Shown here in pieces: positions 17,115 to 27,009 of a stretch of DNA of 64,000 nt. How positions within the stretch are numbered: the first letter of the stretch is position 1; each line of letters begins with the position of its first letter. Below the pieces are notes generated by a model. That model was given only the letters and a program-made list of their open reading frames with translations. It was not told where the DNA came from and did no database searches. This DNA comes from Cytophagaceae bacterium ABcell3. Lineage in GTDB: Bacteria; Bacteroidota; Bacteroidia; Cytophagales; Cytophagaceae. The stretch covers positions 3,184,584 to 3,248,583 of the forward strand of contig CP133159.1 of assembly GCA_030913385.1 (NCBI GenBank), given 5' to 3'. The translations under genes were made by a program, and so were the position numbers.

Positions 17115-19328
17115 TTAATGGACTACTAGCTTCTGGGTCATAGTTCCTTTGTCTCCATCAATTCTCACTAAATATATACCGGCAGAAAAATTATGGATAT
17201 CAAGACTCAACTTATTTTTGGTAACTTCTTGGTCCATTATTCTTGCTCCCTGTACGCTGGATATAGATAACAATTTAGCCCCAAAATCGTCAGGTATTTT
17301 AATGCTAAGTTTTGAAGTAGCTGGATTCGGAAACATGGTAAACTTCGGCTCCAACTTTTCAGCGTCAACAGACAAAGTAGGAGGGTTTGTCCGTTGCACA
17401 AACTTTGAAAGCAAACGAATATAAGCGGTCTGATAACCACAGCTATTTTCTGTCACCTCCCAAGAATTTAATGGCCACGTGGTATTAAAGTCAAGATAAG
17501 ACTTTTGGTCAGGTTGGTCTTTCGGAGGGCTCAAGGAAATAGAAGTACATACAGCATTGTTTTCCATACTGCCACAACCATCAGGGCAGCAATCATCCCA
17601 ATCATATTCAGGGTTTGGCCCCCCTACCAAAAACCCAGGTGCAGGGCCATAAGTAGACACTCCGACTTCATCCCAAAGCTCCGTACCGTCGTGGAACCAG
17701 GTGTGGTAGAATTGATTCACACACTTATCGCCACCTTTTCCATACATATTGGACAAATACACCATGTTCAAAGGGTTAACACCATGTATATAATGAATGA
17801 ACCGTTCAGCAGCACGGCGGGCATCTTCATGTTGAGAAGGCTCTATATCATAAGTAATTAAATCATAAAAAATTGTACCTTGGTTAGATTTAGTACCGTT
17901 GCTTCCCCAAACATAATTTTCTAAAGGTGCCATATATGGGTCAATAGTATTTATATTATGATATGCAGGAAAATTAAACTCGTTAGTGTTCAAGGCATCC
18001 GCATATTTGTCTTTTATTTCCCTGACTACAGAAGTAGTAGCATCTTCCAAGGTGGTATAATAAAGCAAAACCTCTTGTTCACGCACTTCAAAAGGAAAGG
18101 CATAATTCCAAGGTATAAGGTGAATATCCTGATAGTTTTCATCAAAAAATGATTTATAGGATTCTTCACCTGTCATTTCGAATAAATGCACCGCTGCCCT
18201 CATTTTATAGGCAAACCTACCATAATCGTTTGTTTCCTGCTGCCCACTTGCAATACCTTGTGAACCGTACGCCTCATCATTGTTTCTCCAAATTACATTA
18301 GGGTTTTCGTCAGCCCAGCCCCATGCTTTTTTAGCTGCTTCCAATAATTGATCAGCATAATCATTCATTCCCAAAGCACCAAAAACCTTAGCACCAAAAG
18401 CAAAAGTACTTGCCGAGTTGTTTGTTGCACTTGTGTTCACCCCACCGTACAGACTTGGCCCTGTGGCTGACGAGGGTGGACTGGCGTGTGAAAGGCTTAC
18501 TACACTTATCATGCTCCCGTCGTCGTTCTGTAGCCGCAGCAAATGGTCCATTCCCCACTTAGCTTCATCTAAAATATCAGGTATGCCATTTCCTGACTCT
18601 GGAATGTCAAAATCATCGCCCCAAGCCTCAGGGTTATCCAAATAGGCTAAAAACATTTCATATATATAGTTAGAAGTCCAGTTGGTGTACTTATTATAAT
18701 CTCCCGCATCATACCAGCCTCCTCTAAGGTCTTTTTCTGTAGAAGCATCATCGGGGGCATCATAACTTCTGCAATTGGCATCCTGAAGTGGCCCTAAATG
18801 ACTGGCTCCATCTTCCCAGCCAGTTTCAGCATACGGAGCTTCTTTGGCAAAACCAGCCCGCTGATAGAAAAAAGTTCTAAAAGCATGTTTTAAAACAGAA
18901 TTATACACATCGTCCCTAATCTCAAACTCAAAGGAACGATCTCCTTGATCAACGTCTTCTACATAGTACGTACCAGGTTCGGTCACTTCGCTAAAATCAA
19001 ACCACCATGCACGGTCTCCAGAGCTTTCATCTTCTATACCCCCGTTCCACTCCTCTGGCTCTGCCGTAAATACTTGTTCGCCAGATTCCGCATTTACGAG
19101 TGCATAGGTGCTTCCTGGATTAAAAGACTGACCTTCATCAAAACCTGTTTGTGGGTCGCGTATGACTGCTACTTTCTCAGAAGTTGTTCTGTAGCCAAAC
19201 TGATCTATGACAATAAAGTCACTTTGGGCAACAGCATTAGAGAAAAATAACATTGAAAGCAGAATAACTTGATAATAAACCTTAGAAGCAAAAAAGAACT
19301 TCTGAAATAGCATGTAATTATGTTTCAT
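17115..19328 (-). CDS. GH9 endoglucanase with T9SS type A signal
   Basis: This 737-residue secreted cellulase has a signal peptide at about 1-35 (ending NAVAQ). An N-terminal immunoglobulin-like domain (CelD_N type) covers about 36-130. The GH9 (alpha/alpha)6 barrel spans about 135-650. The motif GGWYDAGDYNKY contains D207 and D210, the pair that activates water, and the general acid is E624 in NSWEVTENS. The C-terminal FTMFPNPATSKLSIK to the end is a type A sorting domain, so it leaves the cell by the type IX system. It hydrolyses beta-1,4-glucan by inversion. A cysteine-rich insert near 575-600 (DDCCPDGCGSMENNAVC) is unusual. It has its own terminator and a ~465-bp upstream region. Confidence 0.96.
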   Translation of the reverse strand: MKHNYMLFQKFFFASKVYYQVILLSMLFFSNAVAQSDFIVIDQFGYRTTSEKVAVIRDPQTGFDEGQSFNPGSTYALVNAESGEQVFTAEPEEWNGGIEDESSGDRAWWFDFSEVTEPGTYYVEDVDQGDRSFEFEIRDDVYNSVLKHAFRTFFYQRAGFAKEAPYAETGWEDGASHLGPLQDANCRSYDAPDDASTEKDLRGGWYDAGDYNKYTNWTSNYIYEMFLAYLDNPEAWGDDFDIPESGNGIPDILDEAKWGMDHLLRLQNDDGSMISVVSLSHASPPSSATGPSLYGGVNTSATNNSASTFAFGAKVFGALGMNDYADQLLEAAKKAWGWADENPNVIWRNNDEAYGSQGIASGQQETNDYGRFAYKMRAAVHLFEMTGEESYKSFFDENYQDIHLIPWNYAFPFEVREQEVLLYYTTLEDATTSVVREIKDKYADALNTNEFNFPAYHNINTIDPYMAPLENYVWGSNGTKSNQGTIFYDLITYDIEPSQHEDARRAAERFIHYIHGVNPLNMVYLSNMYGKGGDKCVNQFYHTWFHDGTELWDEVGVSTYGPAPGFLVGGPNPEYDWDDCCPDGCGSMENNAVCTSISLSPPKDQPDQKSYLDFNTTWPLNSWEVTENSCGYQTAYIRLLSKFVQRTNPPTLSVDAEKLEPKFTMFPNPATSKLSIKIPDDFGAKLLSISSVQGARIMDQEVTKNKLSLDIHNFSAGIYLVRIDGDKGTMTQKLVVH

Positions 19329-19835
19329 GTTTTATGTAGATATTATAAGAAATTAGAAGTGCTATTAAGGAACAATAAGAATTAACATAAGCTACCTAGA
19401 CTGTGTACAAAAAAGCTACAAACTTAAGTTTTTCAGCATGGCACGCTAAAATTAAACCTGAATTATGCATTAAATTTCGTTATGAGGGGCAAAAGAACAA
19501 AAAATCAGCGTATTTAGTTTGCAAAGCATAGTGATTCTATGGTTAAAAACCAATTCGAAGCGTCCGATTTGATGTTGCTTGCCAGGCAATAGAAAGTTCT
19601 AATACATATTTCAGGTTAAATACATCTGAAGAAGAAAAAAGTAACTTCTAAAAGCTAAAAAAATGTGCAATTAGACAAAACATAGATTAAAAACACATAA
19701 ATGTATACTAAAACTCATCTACAATAAAACAGTTTACGAGCTTGTGTTTCATTATAATACTTTGTAATATAGAAGTTGATTTGACTTGTTTTAGTGCAAA
19801 AAATCACCAAAACTTCACGTCAACTTAAAGACATA
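19329..19835. other. Divergent intergenic region, cellulase and STAS-like genes
   Basis: AT-rich and without credible genes. It must hold the promoters of the GH9 gene (minus) and the gene at 19836 (plus). No clear operator was found. Confidence 0.5.
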
Positions 19836-20234
19836 ATGGAAAATCAAAGCAAAGAATCCACGGCTAAAGAAACAGATTTGGTTTCCTTAAAACTGGAAGA
19901 CGGTATTCTTTATGGAAGCTATAAACCTACGCATGTTACGCTTAAACTCTTTAAACAAATGCTTGAAGACCGGCTAACATATACTCAAGGAGGCATTTAC
20001 CCTTTATTTGCTGACTGCCGGCGTTACGAAAGAGTAGAAAGAGACGCATGGGAGTTTATGGCTGGAAAAGAAGGTTGTAAAGACCTTACTGCTGTTGCTT
20101 TTTTAATTAATTCTCCGGTACAAAAAGTTATATATAATATATACTTTTCATTAATGCCACCTATTATTCCGGTACGCTCCTTTACCAATGCAGAAGCAGG
20201 GATAGTATGGTTAAAAAAATACCGGGTTTCTTAA
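19836..20234 (+). CDS. STAS/SEC14-like small protein, paralog 1
   Basis: From ATG 19836 the product has 132 residues; a GTG at 19794 would add 14 residues that have no counterpart in the paralog at 41819. The pattern shared with that paralog is LEDGILYGSYKP near the start, then YPLFADCRR, a short ERDAWEFMAGKEG helix and a C-terminal GIVWLKKY. This fits small soluble alpha/beta proteins of the STAS/SEC14-like type common in Bacteroidota, often found near PAS kinases. It precedes a large PAS kinase by about 290 bp. A role as a signalling switch is inference only. Confidence 0.65.
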   Translation: MENQSKESTAKETDLVSLKLEDGILYGSYKPTHVTLKLFKQMLEDRLTYTQGGIYPLFADCRRYERVERDAWEFMAGKEGCKDLTAVAFLINSPVQKVIYNIYFSLMPPIIPVRSFTNAEAGIVWLKKYRVS

Positions 20235-20526
20235 CTAATATTAATTAGATTAGGAAATCAACATAATACTTTTTGATAATCCCTATACTCGTTCATAAAC
20301 ACCCCTTTCCAAAGTTCATCCAGCCAACAGGATTTGCCATGGATAGGAAATGGGCGAAAACAATCAAATTTTTACTAGAAAATAAAAATGACCTTTTTAT
20401 TAATATTTAGGTAAAACTTATATTCATTAGAAAATCCCTTGCCCCTAAACATATGATCTATTACCTTGGTTAGAGTGGAAGGTGGATGAGTTCTTATTCA
20501 AATGATATTGTACTTCTAATTACTTA

Positions 20527-23500
20527 ATGGAAGCAGATGCCAAAAATAAAATAGTCACTAGTTTTTTATCAGGCGGTGGCGAAATGGGAGAGGTTATTAA
20601 AACCCGTGACTGGAGTTCTACAGGTCTGGGGCCGATAGATCAATGGCCTCAAAGTTTATGCACGACACTTAGTATTACCCTTCGCTCAAAAATCCCGATG
20701 GTGCTTATTTGGGGCGAAGAACAAATTTTTTTCTATAACGATGCCTACAAACCTACTCTTGGTAATGAAAATCCCCACTATGCACTAGGCACTCCGGCTT
20801 CTAATATTTGGAAAGATTCGTGGGAGACTGTCCGACCTTTGATAGAAAGGGTGTACAATAACAGCGAATCATTTAACATCGAAAACCAACTCATACCTAT
20901 TTACCGAAACGGGAAATGGGAAAATGTTTTCTGGTCGTTTAGTTACAGCCCTATTGCTGACGAAACAGGACAAACTTCTGGTGTTTTTATTACCTGCTCT
21001 GAAACCACAGAACAAATGGCTAAAGTAGCTTCCTTTGAGGAAAACTCCCGAACTTTGGATTTAGCCATGGAAATAGCAGAGTTGGGGGTTTTTAAAGTTG
21101 ACCTGCAGAGCTATCGTGCTACGTACTCTCATCAGATCATGAACCTTTTGGACCTAAAGGAACAAAACATGCTTCTTTCTGATGTAATAAAACAAATCCA
21201 TCCTGACGATCAGCCAACCGTATCGGAAGTCATTGAAAAAACCATTGAAGGCTATAATGATGGAAAGCATGATCTGATTTATAGAGTAAAAAAGCCCAAT
21301 GAAATTAAATATTTGCATTCCATAGGAAGGGTGGAGTATAAAGAAAACAAGCCTGTTGCAATATCTGGTATTATTCAAGATGTAACACAGCAAATACTTT
21401 CTCAAAAGGTATTAGAAGACAAAGAAAAGGCTTTTCGAAATCTTGTTATGCTTGCCCCAGTTGCCATAGCAGTCATTCTTGGAAAAGATTTTGTTGTTAA
21501 CATAGTAAATGATGCATTTTTAAGCCTAATAGGAAAAAAAAGACCAGAATTTGATGGCCAACCTTTTTTTGATGCATTGCCTGAAACTGAATGGACAATG
21601 AAGTCTATTGCAGAAGAAGTACGCTCTTCTGGACAACAAATTACTACCAAGGAATCTAAACTCAAATTTATCAAAAACGGAAGGGAAGAAGTGCATTGGT
21701 TCAGTACTGTATGGGAGCCTCATTACTCAAATGACAATAAGATAATTGGTGTTATGCTTGTTATACATGAGGTTACAGAACAAGTTCTCGCAAGAAAAAA
21801 AATAGAGGAAAGTGAAGGACGGTACAAAACGCTGATTGAGGAATCAACGGTAGCTACAGGATTATACATTGGCGAGAACCTTGAAGTGAAGTATGCCAAT
21901 GACATTTTATTGGGCTATTGGGGAAAGAACAAGTCAGTCTTGGGAAAACCTTTAAGAGAGGCCGTGCCTGAACTTATAGGTCAACCTTTTTTAGGATATT
22001 TAAGTGAAGTGTATAAAACAGGCGTAGCTTATGAAGGCCACGAAGAGCCTGCTGAACTTTTGATAGATGACAGGCTCCAGACTTTTTATTTTAACTTTAC
22101 TTATAAGCCACTTCGTAACCAAGACGGAGAAATATATGGTATCCACCACATAGCCATTGATGTGACGGGCGAAGTACTGGCAAGAAGGGCTGTCAAAGAA
22201 CGTGAAGAGCAATTGAGAATAGCTATTGAAGGTGCAGAACTCGGTACTTATAATTTTTTTCCTCAACAAAACAAAGCCATTTGGTCTGCCAAAACCAAAG
22301 AGTTTTATGGGTTACCTCCTGAAGCAGAAATAACCTATGAGTTATATATGAAAGCCATTCACCCAGAGGATAGAGCAAAAGCCAAAGCAGCGCTAGAAGG
22401 TGGTTTAAAGAATCCTCAGGACAAAGGTTACTACCAAAATGAATATCGTACTATCGGAATAAAGGATGGAAAGCTGAGGTGGATACGTCCTAAAGGCAGA
22501 ATATTCTTCGACCATGAAGGCCGTCCAGTGAGAATAACCGGTGTTATCCAAGATGTTACAGAACAGAAGAAAGCTGAAGAAGCACTAAAGGTAAGCAAAG
22601 ACCGCTTTCAGGCAGCCGTTGAGGCTATAGAAGGCGTATTGTGGACCAACAATGCCAAGGGGGAAATGGAAGGGGTACAACCGGGCTGGGAGCATATTAC
22701 TGGTCAAACATATGAAGAATACCAAGGCTATGGATGGGCCAAGGCAGTACACCCCGATGATGCCCAAGCAACTATAGAAGCTTGGGAAAAAGCTGTCCAT
22801 AAAAAGGAGATATTTGTTTTCGAACACAGGCATAAGTTAAAAGACGGTTCATGGGGTTATTTTTCTATAAGGGCCATCCCTTTGTTTAATGCAGACGGAA
22901 GTCTTAGAGAATGGGTAGGGGTGCATACTAATATAACCGATCAAAAGCTTGCAGAACTAGCTTTAAAAGAAAGCGAAGCCCGGTTCCGAAGTTTAGCCGA
23001 TCAATCCCCTATGTTTGTATTTATCGTAGAACCTACACCCGATGCTTCCATTAGTTTCTTTAATAAAACATGGTTTAAATATACTGGTCAGAACGAAGGC
23101 GATGCAATAGGAACTGGGTGGATACCAGCTATACATCCAGACGATTTGAAGAATGTAAGTAAGTATTATACACTTGCTTACCAAAACCAGGTTTCATATA
23201 CCATTCCTGCGATCAGAGTTATGAGACATGATGGCGAGTATCGCTGGCACATGTTCAAAGGAAACCCAAGACATCTGTCCGATGGGTCTTTTATTGGTTT
23301 TGTAGGTGTAGGAATAGATATACATGAGCAAAAGTTAGCTATAAATAAGCTTGAAGAAAACAACACACAACTCATCAGGATCAATAATGACCTTGACAAT
23401 TTCATCTATACTGCCTCTCATGATTTAAAGGCACCCATGTCAAACATAGAAGGGCTACTGAATGCTTTGCGCAGTAGCTTGGAATCTCAAGATGAACAAC

Positions 23501-24066
23501 TAAATGAAGATACTGAAGCGATATTGGAAATGATGGACCAGTCAGTGAACAAGTTTCAGGCAACCATATTAGATTTATCTGAAATTTCCAGGGTTCAAAG
23601 AGAGGCTGAAGAAGATTTTAATGAGGTAAATTTAGGAGAAACAATTGAGGACGTAAAAATCAGCATCCAGGATCAACTGAAAAAATCCAATGCCTCTATT
23701 AAAGTAGATGTATCTTCCGCACCTGTCGTAAAGTTTTCCCGAAAAAATATAAAAAGTGTTATTTACAACTTATTAAGTAATGCAATCAAATACAGGCACC
23801 CAGACAGGCCGCCAGAAGTAACGGTTAAAACTAAAAAGAAAGAGAAGTACATTGTTTTATCGGTCACAGACAATGGACTTGGTATTCCAGAAAAGAGTCA
23901 AGGAAAAGTTTTTAGTATGTTCAAAAGGCTTCATGACCATGTAGACGGTACAGGTATTGGTCTCTATATTGTAAAAAGAGTCATTGACAATGCTGGCGGT
24001 AAAATAGAAGTTGAAAGCGAAGAGGGTAGAGGAACAACTTTTAAAGTGTATTTTAAAGTTGCTTAG
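20527..24066 (+). CDS. Large soluble histidine kinase with about seven PAS domains
   Basis: This 1179-residue protein has no transmembrane segment. PAS-type modules can be counted at about 15-155, 170-290, 295-420, 430-550, 560-680, 690-810 and 820-940, several ending in the PAC-like GVIQDVTEQ or GVHTNITDQ. The first resembles the atypical PAS of many such kinases (WSSTGLGPIDQWPQSL). HisKA follows with FIYTASHDLKAPMSN and phospho-acceptor H965. The HATPase has NLLSNAIKYR, DNGLGIPEK and GTGIGLYIVKR. No receiver is fused or adjacent. The kinase core is closely related to the one at 5143, so they may feed one shared regulator elsewhere. The ligands of the PAS domains are unknown. Confidence 0.92.
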   Translation: MEADAKNKIVTSFLSGGGEMGEVIKTRDWSSTGLGPIDQWPQSLCTTLSITLRSKIPMVLIWGEEQIFFYNDAYKPTLGNENPHYALGTPASNIWKDSWETVRPLIERVYNNSESFNIENQLIPIYRNGKWENVFWSFSYSPIADETGQTSGVFITCSETTEQMAKVASFEENSRTLDLAMEIAELGVFKVDLQSYRATYSHQIMNLLDLKEQNMLLSDVIKQIHPDDQPTVSEVIEKTIEGYNDGKHDLIYRVKKPNEIKYLHSIGRVEYKENKPVAISGIIQDVTQQILSQKVLEDKEKAFRNLVMLAPVAIAVILGKDFVVNIVNDAFLSLIGKKRPEFDGQPFFDALPETEWTMKSIAEEVRSSGQQITTKESKLKFIKNGREEVHWFSTVWEPHYSNDNKIIGVMLVIHEVTEQVLARKKIEESEGRYKTLIEESTVATGLYIGENLEVKYANDILLGYWGKNKSVLGKPLREAVPELIGQPFLGYLSEVYKTGVAYEGHEEPAELLIDDRLQTFYFNFTYKPLRNQDGEIYGIHHIAIDVTGEVLARRAVKEREEQLRIAIEGAELGTYNFFPQQNKAIWSAKTKEFYGLPPEAEITYELYMKAIHPEDRAKAKAALEGGLKNPQDKGYYQNEYRTIGIKDGKLRWIRPKGRIFFDHEGRPVRITGVIQDVTEQKKAEEALKVSKDRFQAAVEAIEGVLWTNNAKGEMEGVQPGWEHITGQTYEEYQGYGWAKAVHPDDAQATIEAWEKAVHKKEIFVFEHRHKLKDGSWGYFSIRAIPLFNADGSLREWVGVHTNITDQKLAELALKESEARFRSLADQSPMFVFIVEPTPDASISFFNKTWFKYTGQNEGDAIGTGWIPAIHPDDLKNVSKYYTLAYQNQVSYTIPAIRVMRHDGEYRWHMFKGNPRHLSDGSFIGFVGVGIDIHEQKLAINKLEENNTQLIRINNDLDNFIYTASHDLKAPMSNIEGLLNALRSSLESQDEQLNEDTEAILEMMDQSVNKFQATILDLSEISRVQREAEEDFNEVNLGETIEDVKISIQDQLKKSNASIKVDVSSAPVVKFSRKNIKSVIYNLLSNAIKYRHPDRPPEVTVKTKKKEKYIVLSVTDNGLGIPEKSQGKVFSMFKRLHDHVDGTGIGLYIVKRVIDNAGGKIEVESEEGRGTTFKVYFKVA

Positions 24067-24121
24067 CACAACTATTGAGCTTTTACAAACGGTTTAAAAT
24101 AAAGACTAAAAGACATTCCAA

Positions 24122-25201
24122 TTATTCATGTTTCAAATACAAAAGAAATTCAGCACCTTCGCCTTCTTTACTGTTGACCTCTATTTTCCCTCCATTGCCA
24201 TCTACTATTTTCGAGACAAGGTAAAGCCCCAAACCAGTCCCTTCTACATCTTTAATAACACGCTTAAACTGAGAAAAAATCTCCGACTGTTTCTCTTTTT
24301 CAATGCCTCTTCCATTGTCTTTAACAGAAAGGAGTATGTAGTCATCTACTTTTTGGGTATGAAAAGATATTTGCAAAGGCCTTTCTGGAATACGAAATTT
24401 AATAGCATTATTTAGAAGGTTATACATAATACTTCTCAGGTTTTTTCTCGAGAATGAAATCTCATCAACCTGGAAGTTTTTATGAATTTGAGCCTTAGAG
24501 CTCTTTACTTCATTATTAATCGCAAGTATTACCTCATCAAGAATATCTTCAAACCCTATTTTTGACTTATCTAACTGACTATCAGATTGCGCATGACTTA
24601 TTCTTGTTAATTCACTAATAGAGCCTTTCAATTGATAAACAGAAGATTTAAGCATATCGATTATAGACCTGTAGTTTTGTGAATTTTTACCTTCCAAGGA
24701 CTCAGATAGCATCTCTACAAGACCAGCAATGTTGTTTAAAGGTGATTTTAAGTCATGCGAAACAGAGTAAATAAAAATTTCGTGTTCATGGATAGTCCTT
24801 TGAAGTTCTTTTAAGCTTAGAACATAGTTATTTATATCTATAAAAGTAATAATAACACCATTCACCCGGTTTCCTTTCTTCTGGACAAAAGGTAAAACAT
24901 TCATACGATACCACCTGTTGTCACTTGTTTGCAACTCCTTTTCCACCACTTTACGCAAATCCATGGTATGCTGAATATCACCTTTTAAATAGTCATACTT
25001 TAAATTATTAGTCAAGTCATCTAAGTGTAGACCAATAGAATCATCACTTAACTCAAACTGTTTCATTGCAGCGGGAGAAAATTTCCGTAGAATAAAATCT
25101 TTGTCGAAAAACAACTGGGGGATAATCGTACTTTGAAAGTAGTTTTCCTGCTCTTCGTTTATTTTTTCAAGGTCATCAATCTTCTCTGAGCTGTTTTGCA
25201 T
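24122..25201 (-). CDS. PAS-domain sensor histidine kinase
   Basis: This 359-residue soluble kinase has a short N-terminal coiled region, one PAS domain (about 20-130, FFDKDFILRKFSPAAMKQF), HisKA with H149 in YSVSHDLKSPLNN, and HATPase with NLLNNAIKFR, DNGRGIEKE and GTGLGLYLVSK. It converges with the large PAS kinase at 20527, with only 55 bp between stops. The core is of the same family but more diverged. No partner regulator is adjacent. Confidence 0.9.
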   Translation of the reverse strand: MQNSSEKIDDLEKINEEQENYFQSTIIPQLFFDKDFILRKFSPAAMKQFELSDDSIGLHLDDLTNNLKYDYLKGDIQHTMDLRKVVEKELQTSDNRWYRMNVLPFVQKKGNRVNGVIITFIDINNYVLSLKELQRTIHEHEIFIYSVSHDLKSPLNNIAGLVEMLSESLEGKNSQNYRSIIDMLKSSVYQLKGSISELTRISHAQSDSQLDKSKIGFEDILDEVILAINNEVKSSKAQIHKNFQVDEISFSRKNLRSIMYNLLNNAIKFRIPERPLQISFHTQKVDDYILLSVKDNGRGIEKEKQSEIFSQFKRVIKDVEGTGLGLYLVSKIVDGNGGKIEVNSKEGEGAEFLLYLKHE

Positions 25202-25434
25202 GTCTTATATAGATACGTTCAATAAAGATTTTATTAGTTAAACTATTTTAGTATTAAATTGTTACCAGATACTACAATAATACACTAAGTGATAGATTAA
25301 AGTAAACCCATAAAAAATATAATAGGAATAAATGCACTTGATTTACCAATTGGGTTATTTGAGTTAACTTAGAGAGAAGGCAAAAAAAATATATCCCCCG
25401 CTTTATCAGAAGGGGACAGGGGTAAAACATAAGG

Positions 25435-25983
25435 TTATGCCCCTTCATTTTCAAGCGCACGAAGCCTTCTTTCAATTTCTTTTAAATCATCTGTTGTAGC
25501 TATATGAAACTTACCATACAAGTTTTTGGCCAAGTCTTCTATAGCTTTTTCATATTTACCCATAATAGCTTCATACTCCGTAATCAGCTTCTTGATTTTC
25601 TCAGAAAGCTCTTGCTTCTTACTTTCATAACTTACCGCCAGTTTAACAGCAAGCTCTTCCAATTTTTCACCGAACCTTTCTGTATTGGCTTTATAAGATT
25701 TTACCAAATCATCCAATGTATCCTTAAAATTCAAGTCTTGATCTTTAAATCCTTCAGATAAAGCTCTTGCATATTCCTCTATTTTTAAATTTACTTTAGA
25801 GCAAGCTTCTTTAAAATGTGCTAAAGCTTCTTCAGCAGTCTTGTCTAAGTCTGCTTTTTCTACAATACTTGAAATATCGCCAATCAATTTCTTAATTTTA
25901 TCTTTATTCATTGCAGCTACTCCAACACCCACCGTCCCTAAACCTAGGAGCAATAGGCTTTTTACTAGATCTTTATTTTCCAT
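25435..25983 (-). CDS. Phasin-like coiled-coil protein
   Basis: The preferred start at 25983 (MENKDLVKSLLLLGLGTVG) gives 182 residues; an upstream ATG at 26028 would add an unlikely 15. A glycine-rich hydrophobic segment (LLLLGLGTVGVGVAAM) is followed by a long amphipathic coiled coil rich in K and E. The tail HIATTDDLKEIERRLRALE is like that of phasins and magnetosome/granule-binding proteins (VATKDDLKxLExRLxxLE). It may coat a granule or membrane; no polyhydroxyalkanoate genes are nearby. Function uncertain. Confidence 0.65.
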   Translation of the reverse strand: MENKDLVKSLLLLGLGTVGVGVAAMNKDKIKKLIGDISSIVEKADLDKTAEEALAHFKEACSKVNLKIEEYARALSEGFKDQDLNFKDTLDDLVKSYKANTERFGEKLEELAVKLAVSYESKKQELSEKIKKLITEYEAIMGKYEKAIEDLAKNLYGKFHIATTDDLKEIERRLRALENEGA

Positions 25984-26216
25984 TTTTCTACCTGTTTTAA
26001 TTGAGCTGAAAATTACGTGGTAAGACATTTATCAGGAATGACGTAAGCATATCGTTACTATGATTATTATCATGCTTTTATCTAGTAGCCACTGCAAAAA
26101 AATCATTTTAGGTAGGAGTCGGGGTGGCCTTAAGATGAAAGAGAAGTATTTTATTAAACTAAGGTTTGCATAGTGGCTTTTTTTTCCTCGGCGGCAGGGG
26201 CTTGATTTTTTTGCTT

Positions 26217-26693
26217 CTAATATTTTTCAATATATCGTAAAACAGCATTTACTACAGCTCCAAAATTCTTTTTTATATCATTTTCCCAAAAACGCATTAC
26301 ATGCCACCCTTTCTCAACCAAAAGGTCATTATTCTGCCGGTCACGTTGCATATTTCGCTCTATTTTTGGAATCCAGAACCTTCTGTTGGTTTTAATAGTG
26401 TTTTTCTTTTCTTCCCAATTATGACCATGCCAAAACTCTCCATCCACAAAGATCACTAGCTTATATTTACCAAGGACTATATCAGGAGAACCTGGCAGCT
26501 TTTTAACATTTTTCCTGTAGCGCAAGCCCATGTCCCATAAAACTTTACGAAGTTTCATTTCGGGCTTTGTATTTTTGCTCCTTATCTTGCCCATCATCCG
26601 TGAACGCTGTGGGGTTGTGTAGAAGCCATTTTCTTCATTGAAGCGGGGAACTACAATAGAAGGTTCTTTATATTTTTTTTGTTTATTGCTCAA
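26217..26693 (-). CDS. vsr: Very short patch repair (Vsr) endonuclease, orphan
   Basis: This 158-residue protein has the Vsr signature. RSRMMGKIRSKNTKPEMKLRK is at about residues 30-50. The PD-(D/E)XK-like core SPDIVLGKYKLVIFVDGEFWHGHNW at about 68-92 includes the catalytic Asp and the FWHGH histidines. Vsr nicks 5' of the T in T:G mismatches that arise by deamination of 5-methylcytosine. No Dcm-type cytosine methylase is in the window, so its partner must lie elsewhere or be lost. The N-terminal extension (about 25 residues) is longer than in E. coli Vsr. Confidence 0.93.
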   Translation of the reverse strand: MSNKQKKYKEPSIVVPRFNEENGFYTTPQRSRMMGKIRSKNTKPEMKLRKVLWDMGLRYRKNVKKLPGSPDIVLGKYKLVIFVDGEFWHGHNWEEKKNTIKTNRRFWIPKIERNMQRDRQNNDLLVEKGWHVMRFWENDIKKNFGAVVNAVLRYIEKY

Positions 26694-27009
26694 GTTTTCT
26701 TATCCCTTAATAAAAAAACAACTGCCTTGCAACCAAATATTATGTTTTGTAGACCATGGTCATCAAATGAGTTGTCTTAGCTAATGTGCAAGGCCTTATC
26801 GGTTGATAATAAAACTCCATTCTGTGAGTCAGAAGTTCAAAAAGAGCATTTTAGAACCCATAAAAAAGTAACAACCTCAAATGCTCAATAGTATTGACAA
26901 CCTTTTTAAGCTAGTTGAAATTAATAAATTTCTTGCCCCTTCTAAAAATTATGGATCCTATAATACTACGGCAGGCGGACTATCTTTCTATAAAAAGAAA
27001 CGTCTCTTA
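26694..27009. other. Intergenic, no gene seen
   Basis: About 315 bp of AT-rich sequence upstream of vsr and downstream of the hybrid kinase. No hairpin with a T-run or tandem repeat was noticed. Confidence 0.5.
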
